A stretch of DNA of 48,224 nucleotides, taken from assembly GCA_947063855.1 (NCBI GenBank), contig CAMSTW010000016.1, forward strand, positions 1 through 48,224, written 5' to 3'. Source of the stretch: an uncultured Dorea sp. GTDB lineage: Bacteria; Bacillota; Clostridia; Lachnospirales; Lachnospiraceae. Below the pieces are notes generated by a model that did not search any database, was not told where the DNA came from, and was given only the letters and a program-made list of their open reading frames with translations. Position 1 is the stretch's first letter; each line of letters starts with the position of its first letter. This document shows positions 42,750 to 48,224 of this stretch, in pieces. The translations under genes were made by a program, and so were the position numbers.

Positions 42750-43835
42750 ATGGGCACAGTAGGCAGTACGCCAAAGACAATGCGGGCTTTGGTGGCATAT
42801 GGGAAGGATGACTATAGATTTGAACAGGAATACCCCGCGCCGGTATGCGGGGAGGATGATATCATCATCAAGACAGAGGCGTGCGGAATCTGCGCGGGGG
42901 ATCTGAAGTGCAATCACGGTGCGGCGATGTTCTGGGGAGATGAGATACAGGCAGCATGGGTGAAACCTCCCTTTGTCCCAGGGCATGAGTTCATGGGGCA
43001 TATCGTGGAGATGGGGGAGAATGTGAAGGGATATGAGCTGGGAGAGCGGATTATTGCGGACCAGATCGTACCCTGCGGCGAGTGCCGCTTCTGCAGGGAC
43101 GGGCACTACTGGATGTGCGAGCCCCACAATATCCTGGGATTCCAGAGTGAGAACAACGGCGGGATGGCAGAATATGTGAGGTATACGAAGAACTGTGTGC
43201 TCAGCAGGGTGCCGGAGGAGATGAGCCTGAATGATGCGCTGCTGATCGAGCCATATGGCTGTTCCAAGCATGCAGTGGACCGGGCGTCTGTTACAAATGA
43301 GGATGTCGTGGTAATCTCCGGCGCAGGGACGCTTGGCCTTGGCATGGTTACCTATGCAAGGATGAAGAATCCCAGGAAACTGATCGTTCTGGATATGCAG
43401 AACCGGCGGCTTGATAAGGCGAAGGAATTTGGCGCAGACCTGGTGTTCAATCCCCGGGAGGTGGATGTGGACCGGGAAATTAAGGCGTTGACCGGGGGAT
43501 ATGGCTGTGATATCTATATCGAGGCAACCGGCAATCCGGCAAGTGTGGTACAGGGGCTTAAGATGATCCGCAAGCTTGGCCGGTTTGTGGAGTTCAGTGT
43601 ATTTGGCAGTGAGACGACGGTAGACTGGTCCATCATCGGCGACCGGAAGGAGCTGGATATCCTGGGAGCGCACCTAAGTCCGTATGCTTATCCATTTGTC
43701 ATTGAGAATATCGCGAACGGGAAATTGAAGACAGAGGGCGTGGTGTCCTCCACTTTTCCGATAGAAGAGTGGGAAAAAGGGTTCGAATATGCGACCGGTA
43801 AGTATGGGGATTTTAAGGTTGCACTTACATTCTGA
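42750..43835 (+). CDS. Zinc-dependent alcohol (polyol) dehydrogenase, MDR family
   Basis: This 361-residue medium-chain dehydrogenase has catalytic zinc ligands in EACGICAGDLKC and PGHEFMGHIVEMGE, and four structural-zinc Cys in CGECRFCRDGHYWMC. The Rossmann motif is VISGAGTLGLGMV, followed by an Asp (VLDMQNRR) that indicates NAD over NADP. The segment YGCSKHAVDRA lies where family members place the lid of the active site. The overall pattern resembles polyol dehydrogenases of the threitol/erythritol or pentitol type. Next to an L-xylulose-type kinase, oxidation of a pentitol (xylitol or L-arabitol) to L-xylulose is the simplest reading. GAAGGAGG precedes ATG 42750. Confidence 0.87.
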   Translation: MGTVGSTPKTMRALVAYGKDDYRFEQEYPAPVCGEDDIIIKTEACGICAGDLKCNHGAAMFWGDEIQAAWVKPPFVPGHEFMGHIVEMGENVKGYELGERIIADQIVPCGECRFCRDGHYWMCEPHNILGFQSENNGGMAEYVRYTKNCVLSRVPEEMSLNDALLIEPYGCSKHAVDRASVTNEDVVVISGAGTLGLGMVTYARMKNPRKLIVLDMQNRRLDKAKEFGADLVFNPREVDVDREIKALTGGYGCDIYIEATGNPASVVQGLKMIRKLGRFVEFSVFGSETTVDWSIIGDRKELDILGAHLSPYAYPFVIENIANGKLKTEGVVSSTFPIEEWEKGFEYATGKYGDFKVALTF

Positions 43836-43955
43836 TAAAGTTCTTATAATCTGATGCAAGTAGGGGCGGCATCTTGCTCCATTCGGTCAGAAGTTCGGTT
43901 TTTGGACGGATGGAGCAGAGGGCAAATACGAAAAGGAAAACGGAGATATGGGGCT

Positions 43956-44843
43956 ATGAAGAGGTATGCATTAGGATTGTATGAAAAGGCAATGCCGTCT
44001 GTTCTTACATGGGAAGAAAAGCTTGAAACCGCTAAAGATGCAGGATATGATTTCCTGGAAATCAGTATTGATGAGAGTGACGAGAAGATTTCGCGTTTAT
44101 ATATGAGCCGTGAGGAGCTGATCCGTCTGCGGCATACGATTGAAGCGGTCGGACTTCCGATTGAAACCATGTGCCTGAGCGCGCACCGGAAGTATTCCAT
44201 GGGCAGCAGCGAGGAGAAGCGGGCCTTCTATGGAATGGAGATTATGGAACGGGCGATCGGCTTCGCAGAGGAGCTGGGAATCCGGATCATACAGCTTGCG
44301 GGTTATGATGTATATTATGAGGAGTCTACCCCGCAGACGGTCAGACGGTTTGAAGAAAACCTGAGAAGAGCCACGGAGATGGCGGCCCGCTCCGGGATCC
44401 TGCTGGGGTTCGAGACGATGGAGACGGAGTTCATGAATACGGTGGGAAAGGCCATGAAATATGTAAACGCCATGAATTCCCCGTACCTGAATGTATATCC
44501 GGACGTTGGGAATATCACAAATGCAACGTGCAGATACTGTATAGATCTTGGGGAGGATATAGAGAAAGGAACGGGCAGGATCATAGCCGTTCATTTGAAA
44601 GAAACCAGACCGGGAGTATTCCGGGAGGTGCCCTTTGGGGAGGGGCATGTGGATTTTGAACGGGCCATTGCTCTGATGTGGAAAGCAGGAGTAAGGAGAT
44701 ATGTGGTTGAATTCTGGTACGCCGGAAATGCCGGCTGGAAGGAGATACTGATTCAGAACCGCAGCAGGCTGGGGAAGCTGCTTGACGCAGAAGCGTCTTG
44801 TACAGCGTCTCCGGCGCTTAGCAGCGTGGCGGGCTTTGCCTAA
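43956..44843 (+). CDS. L-ribulose-5-phosphate 3-epimerase-like protein (UlaE/SgbU type)
   Basis: The product is 295 residues from ATG 43956; the frame open to 43854 has no site there. It is a TIM-barrel xylose-isomerase-like epimerase with the UlaE-type start RYALGLYEKAMPSVLTWEEKLETAKDAGYDFLEIS. The four metal ligands are seen as Glu in GILLGFETME, Asp in YLNVYPDVGNI, His in IIAVHLKET and Glu in RYVVEFWYAG, and PFGEGHVDFE is the conserved loop. UlaE interconverts L-xylulose 5-phosphate and L-ribulose 5-phosphate. The AraD/UlaF-type 4-epimerase needed to reach D-xylulose 5-phosphate is not in this window. It is the last gene before a terminator. Confidence 0.9.
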   Translation: MKRYALGLYEKAMPSVLTWEEKLETAKDAGYDFLEISIDESDEKISRLYMSREELIRLRHTIEAVGLPIETMCLSAHRKYSMGSSEEKRAFYGMEIMERAIGFAEELGIRIIQLAGYDVYYEESTPQTVRRFEENLRRATEMAARSGILLGFETMETEFMNTVGKAMKYVNAMNSPYLNVYPDVGNITNATCRYCIDLGEDIEKGTGRIIAVHLKETRPGVFREVPFGEGHVDFERAIALMWKAGVRRYVVEFWYAGNAGWKEILIQNRSRLGKLLDAEASCTASPALSSVAGFA

Positions 44844-44946
44844 GGGGTATCATATAATGGGGGATTCCTTAGGGCTGCGAAGCAGCAGCCGTGCATCTGG
44901 CACAGATAGCGGATGCAGAATTGAATCGTAAGACAGTAACATAAGG

Positions 44947-44999
44947 AGAGACTGCTGAAAAAGAAGAGAACCAAGTTCTGCAGTCTCTTTGTTGTTTTT
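44947..44999 (+). terminator. Intrinsic terminator of the second sugar operon
   Basis: AGAGACTGC (44947-44955) pairs with GCAGTCTCT (44980-44988) over a 24-base loop, followed by TTGTTGTTTTT. The 294-base gap before the ROK gene otherwise holds only possible regulatory repeats (AATAATGTCAAA and AATTATTGTCAAA in 45023-45070). Confidence 0.7.
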
Positions 45000-45137
45000 C
45001 GGCTTACGCTGACACGCGGCAAATAATGTCAAATAAGTTTTTCTGCTATACACTGGTAAATTATTGTCAAAGATGGTATGATAATCATTCAAGGGGGCAG
45101 GTAATCCGGCGCTCTGTCTGGTTACCGCATAAATAAT

Positions 45138-46274
45138 ATGAAAAAAGAGAAAACAATCAGTATCAGTGAAATTAAACATAACAACAGAAGAATGATATTG
45201 GAATACTTAAGGAAGCGGCATACTCTTTCGAGGACGGAGATTGTATATGATCTGCATATCAGCTTTCCGACTGTAATCCAGAATCTCCAATACCTGACGG
45301 AACTGGGAGTTGTGGATGATTCCAAGCGGATTTCCAACACGGGGGGAAGGAACGCCGTTGCATATACCTTCCTGCAGAATGCGAAGCTGGCGATCGGAGT
45401 TGATGTGGCGGAGTTCCGTATCAAGGCAGTACTGGTTAATCTGACCGGCGAAGTGATTGATATCATCCGCAGGGACAAGAGGTTCTGTATGGAAGAGGAT
45501 TATCTAAGGGAGATTGGCCGTGTGGTTGATGAGATGGTGACGAAGCATCAGATCTTGGCAGATAATCTTCTGGGAGTTGGAATCGCTGTGCCGGGGATCG
45601 TGGATGAGGCGGGCGAGTATGTGGTTTACGGCGGCACGCTGAATTTCACAGGCGCCACGAAGGAGCAGTTTACGAAGTATATCCGTTATCCCAGCCGGCT
45701 GCTGCACGACGTCTACGCCGCAGGATGTGCGGAAGCCTGGGGGAATCCGGAGGATGATAATGTCTTCTATATCATGCTGAATAATACCATCGGCGGTTCT
45801 TTTAGGACCGGGGACAGCCTGTATGTGGGAGATACCGGTAAGAGCGGAGAGATCGGACACACGACGGTAGAGACGCATGACGGAAAGGTATGTTACTGTG
45901 GAAGACGGGGATGCCTGGAAGTGTATTGCAATGCGGTGCAGCTTGCGAAGCATACGGATGGAAGGCTGGATGTGTTCTTTGACGAGATCCGTAAGGGGAA
46001 TCCCACGATGGAGAAGATCCTGGATGAATACCTGCGGTATCTGGCCGTTGCCGTTAATAATGTGCGGCTGCTGTTCAACTGCAAGATTGTTGTCGGGGGA
46101 TATGTCGGAGCGTATATGGATCTGTATAAGGAGAAGCTGACCGGGCATGTCAATGAGCTGAATCCCTTTGGAGAGGACGCCGCGGAGTATCTGCTGTCCT
46201 GCAAGTACAAGGTGGAGTCTACGGCCGCGGGGGCTGCGATTGTGTTTATAGATGAATATCTGTATAATATTTAG
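45138..46274 (+). CDS. ROK-family transcriptional repressor (NagC/XylR type)
   Basis: This is a 378-residue protein. The N-terminal winged helix (ISEIKHNNRRMILEYLRKRHTLSRTEIVYDLHISFPTVIQNLQYL pattern, residues 8-55) is followed by a ROK domain. The ATP-binding DxGxT region is replaced by GVDVAEFRIKAV, so it is a regulator without sugar kinase activity. Zinc-type Cys residues are in CYCGRRGCLEVYC near residue 253, and NNTIGGSF near residue 215 is the sugar-site block. It lies 3' of the pentitol-type operon after a terminator, with its own leader. It is the best candidate to repress the strong promoter at 35324, possibly binding a pentose or pentitol. Confidence 0.88.
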   Translation: MKKEKTISISEIKHNNRRMILEYLRKRHTLSRTEIVYDLHISFPTVIQNLQYLTELGVVDDSKRISNTGGRNAVAYTFLQNAKLAIGVDVAEFRIKAVLVNLTGEVIDIIRRDKRFCMEEDYLREIGRVVDEMVTKHQILADNLLGVGIAVPGIVDEAGEYVVYGGTLNFTGATKEQFTKYIRYPSRLLHDVYAAGCAEAWGNPEDDNVFYIMLNNTIGGSFRTGDSLYVGDTGKSGEIGHTTVETHDGKVCYCGRRGCLEVYCNAVQLAKHTDGRLDVFFDEIRKGNPTMEKILDEYLRYLAVAVNNVRLLFNCKIVVGGYVGAYMDLYKEKLTGHVNELNPFGEDAAEYLLSCKYKVESTAAGAAIVFIDEYLYNI

Positions 46275-46287
46275 CTGTTGAAATTTT

Positions 46288-46343
46288 AAAAGGCCAACCG
46301 TTACGTGGATGAAATCCGCCTTCCATGTAACGGTTGGCCTTTT
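46288..46343. terminator. Strong bidirectional terminator between ROK and pilT genes
   Basis: Arms of 22 bases (46288-46309 and 46322-46343) pair along their whole length with a single G-T pair, over a 12-base loop. The stem is flanked by A residues on one side and T residues on the other, so it can stop transcription from both the ROK gene and the convergent pilT operon. Confidence 0.92.
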
Positions 46344-46368
46344 TGTATAAGTATGTTTCGGGTGCCGT

Positions 46369-47427
46369 TTAACGCAGCTTCTTACCCAGCATATCCGGGT
46401 TCGTCGCATAAGCCAGAGCGGTATCCCGCGTAATCGTCCCGTTTTGATAGAGCTTTGCCAGACTGGCGTCCATGGAGAACATATCCTGACTGGAGGACGA
46501 ATACACAATCCCTTCGATCTGCGGAATCTTGTTATCACGGATCATATTCCGAATAGCCGGCGTGACCGTCATAAGCTCGAATGCAGGCGCCATAGTTCCG
46601 TTAACCGTAGGAACCAGCTGCTGTGACACGACTGCCTGAAGGACCATGGACAATTGTACAGCGATCTGACGCTGCTGGCTGGGAGGGAATACGTCGATGA
46701 TCCGGTCGATGGTATTCGCGCTCCCTATGGTGTGCAGGGTTGAGAAAATCAGATGTCCGGTCTCGGCAGCAGTCATGGCTACCTGGATCGTCTCATAATC
46801 ACGCATCTCACCAAGGAGGATTACATCAGGGCTCTGCCGCAGCGACGCACGCAGGGCGGTCACATAGCTCTCGGTATCCACGTTGATCTCACGCTGGCTG
46901 ACGATACTCTTCTTGTGCTGATGGAGGAATTCTAAGGGGTCCTCCAGTGTGATGATATGCTTCTCAAAATTCTGGTTGATATCGTCAATCATACAGGCAA
47001 GCGTAGTGGACTTGCCGCTCCCGGCAGGACCGGTTACCAGTACCAGACCCTTGGAGAAACGTGCCAGCGACATAATATTCTCGGGAATGCCAAGGGATCC
47101 TGGTTCCGGCAGGTTAAAGGTAATGATACGGATAACCGCAGACAGAGAACCTCTCTGCTTGTAGGCATTGACGCGGAAACGGGACATGCCCGGGATGGCA
47201 AATGAGAAGTCGTCGTCGCCGGTCTCGGTCAATATATCCATGGAACGGTTCCCGGCCATCTTGTAGATATCTTCGATGATCTCAAGTGTGTCGTCAGGCA
47301 GCAGCCGTTCTCCGGTCTCCACGCCCATGGTGTTATTCATCCGCATGGACGCCGGAAGGCCGGCTATAATGAAGATATCAGAAGCGTTGTTGTCAATCGC
47401 TTTCTGAAGCAGTTCTTTCGTGTTCAT
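46369..47427 (-). CDS. pilT: Type IV pilus retraction ATPase PilT
   Basis: This 352-residue secretion ATPase has the N-terminal NNASDIFIIAGLPASMRMN domain start, Walker A VTGPAGSGKSTTLACMIDDI (around residue 131-150), an Asp box in ITLEDPLEFLH, Walker B in DVILLGEMRDYETI, and a His box in ETGHLIFSTLHT. The C-terminal AIRNMIRDNKIPQI is the AIRNLIRE motif that marks PilT retraction ATPases as opposed to PilB. It has normal length. It is encoded on the reverse strand 23 bases after an unrecognised membrane protein gene and ends at a strong terminator, so it is the last gene of a pilus operon entering from the right. It powers pilus retraction and twitching. Confidence 0.93.
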   Translation of the reverse strand: MNTKELLQKAIDNNASDIFIIAGLPASMRMNNTMGVETGERLLPDDTLEIIEDIYKMAGNRSMDILTETGDDDFSFAIPGMSRFRVNAYKQRGSLSAVIRIITFNLPEPGSLGIPENIMSLARFSKGLVLVTGPAGSGKSTTLACMIDDINQNFEKHIITLEDPLEFLHQHKKSIVSQREINVDTESYVTALRASLRQSPDVILLGEMRDYETIQVAMTAAETGHLIFSTLHTIGSANTIDRIIDVFPPSQQRQIAVQLSMVLQAVVSQQLVPTVNGTMAPAFELMTVTPAIRNMIRDNKIPQIEGIVYSSSSQDMFSMDASLAKLYQNGTITRDTALAYATNPDMLGKKLR

Positions 47428-47450
47428 AGTTCAATCTCCCTTATATTCTT

Positions 47451-47933
47451 TTATGGTTTAAACAGGTTAAGACTATCGTCTCCGTTCCACTCGGAAGAAG
47501 CGATCTCCTTCCATGTCGTGATCTTATAGTACCCTTGCCGCATCTGTCCGGGCTTATTCAGTGACAGGACAACCTTGAGAGACTGCTTACTGGTCACCGG
47601 TACTTCATAGGCTACGGTGGGAATCTCTTTTGAAAAATCCGCAGTGACGGATTCCAGGCGCGCAAGTTCCCGGTCAGCGCTGGAATAATAGCTGTCCCGG
47701 TTCTCAGTGTATGCGTCATGCAGGATCGTGTCAATCTCCTGAAGGGTCCGCAGAGCCGTATTCGACGCCTCATAATAATCCTGATTATGCTTTGCTAGCT
47801 TCTGGCTGTAATGATATTCACTGACAGAGCCGGATAATGATAATGTGGAAAATGTCACCAGGCACAGGACGATAAAGGTCATGAGCAGTGACACAGATCC
47901 TATATTTGTTACGGGAAATGAAGGTTTTTTCAT
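47451..47933 (-). CDS. Unrecognised single-pass membrane protein in the pilus operon
   Basis: The product is about 160 residues, starting at MKKPSFPVTNIGSVSLLM; the longer frame to 47966 has no better site, and the ribosome site is poor in either case. One hydrophobic helix (residues about 9-34, SLLMTFIVLCLVTFSTLSLSG) is followed by a polar, Tyr-rich domain with predicted helix (YHYSQKLAKHNQDYYEASNTALRTLQEI) and strands (YEVPVTSKQSLKVVLSL). Cytoplasmic tail, membrane helix and coil-like region are arranged as in pilin-like or PilX-type assembly proteins, but no prepilin peptidase site is evident. It precedes pilT by 23 bases. No homologue is recognised, so the function is inferred only from context. 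Confidence 0.6.
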   Translation of the reverse strand: MKKPSFPVTNIGSVSLLMTFIVLCLVTFSTLSLSGSVSEYHYSQKLAKHNQDYYEASNTALRTLQEIDTILHDAYTENRDSYYSSADRELARLESVTADFSKEIPTVAYEVPVTSKQSLKVVLSLNKPGQMRQGYYKITTWKEIASSEWNGDDSLNLFKP

Positions 47934-48008
47934 AATAAGAAAAATGTCCTCTCTGTAAATGTGCATTCAACAATAGATGCTGTGATGTCTTTATATGGTA
48001 CGATATTA

Positions 48009-48224
48009 CTAAGGCGTATACTGCCGGTAAGCGGCTGCCTGCAGGCTGTAGATGCATTCGGTGTCATCATTCGAGTAGATGGCAATGTCATAGGTCGTAA
48101 GTCCTGCCTCTTCTGAAACAGAAGAAATGTCCAGATGATACTGACAGTCTTCCCTGCCGCACGCCTGAAAATCCTTGTTAAAGTAGACAGAACCCCCCGC
48201 TTCTGTAATATCCGACCCGGAATA
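48009..48224 (-). CDS. Partial extracytoplasmic protein of the pilus operon (C-terminal part)
   Basis: A frame open from the window edge to a TAG (reverse complement at 48009-48011) encodes at least 71 residues, including GGSVYFNKDFQACG, YHLDISSVSEEAGLTTYDIAIYS and CIYSLQAAAYRQY at the end. It contains three Cys and alternating polar-hydrophobic strands, which suggests a folded secreted domain. It ends 75 bases before the next gene in the same direction, so it is probably part of the pilus operon. The front of the gene is outside the window, and no family was recognised. Confidence 0.6.
   Translation of the reverse strand, partial: YSGSDITEAGGSVYFNKDFQACGREDCQYHLDISSVSEEAGLTTYDIAIYSNDDTECIYSLQAAAYRQYTP

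Noticed and set aside
42309-43673. Reverse-strand frame of 454 codons opposite the kinase end and the dehydrogenase gene
   Set aside because: Same composition and no recognisable motif; the forward dehydrogenase has all catalytic and structural zinc ligands.
44844-45137. XylR/NagC-type palindromic operator before the ROK gene
   Set aside because: Only imperfect direct copies of a TTGTCAAA-like element were found, not the expected palindrome; kept as a note in the terminator entry.

Overview
The window looks like a chromosomal segment of a gut Lachnospiraceae-type Firmicute (Clostridia). The signs are strong AGGAGG-type ribosome sites, sigma-A style promoters, YesM/YesN two-component genes, LplB/LplC-type sugar permeases without a local ATPase, a wall-anchored xylanase and a PilT gene. 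The assignment is inferred from gene content; no rRNA or tRNA gene was seen.

Layout. (1) 1-6.7 kb is a visibly more A+T-rich accessory stretch. It holds three small DUF genes (DUF2200, DUF1801, DUF5655), an AbiEi/AbiEii type IV toxin-antitoxin pair flanked on both sides by gene fragments, a FluC fluoride channel, an AraC regulator, a divergent HxlR/nitroreductase pair and a YbaK-type deacylase. (2) 6.7-16 kb is housekeeping and salvage: an Ogt-type DNA methyltransferase, a LysR gene divergent from a purine permease and adenine deaminase, a reverse-strand MoxR-DUF58-membrane protein operon, and a type I 3-dehydroquinate dehydratase. (3) 16-35 kb is a complete xylan-utilisation locus. It has a 1243-residue wall-anchored GH10 xylanase, two GH43 enzymes, an SGNH esterase, an AraC regulator, a GH3 beta-xylosidase, a histidine kinase/response regulator pair, and a binding lipoprotein with two permeases. 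Xylan would be cut at the wall, and acetylated xylo-oligosaccharides would be imported, de-esterified and hydrolysed inside the cell. (4) 35.3-46.3 kb is a second sugar operon. It has its own near-consensus promoter and a structured leader, then a CUT2 (ribose-type) ABC importer, two unrelated cytoplasmic esterases, an FGGY kinase, a zinc alcohol dehydrogenase, an L-ribulose-5-phosphate 3-epimerase-like enzyme and a ROK repressor. (5) 46.4-48.2 kb, reverse strand, is the end of a type IV pilus operon (PilT and two unrecognised secreted or membrane proteins).

The best candidate for something undescribed is region 4. A kinase, dehydrogenase and epimerase of the L-xylulose/pentitol type sit with an importer and two intracellular esterases, which suggests uptake of an acylated pentose or pentitol. 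The operon starts with a hand-foldable multibranch RNA leader preceded by phased direct repeats, and carries unusual tandem repeats in its intergenic gaps. Start codons were adjusted to ribosome sites where the longest reading frame looked wrong. Three genes appear to use non-obvious starts or overlaps: abiEii (TTG), the FGGY kinase (TTG) and the response regulator (overlap with the kinase gene).
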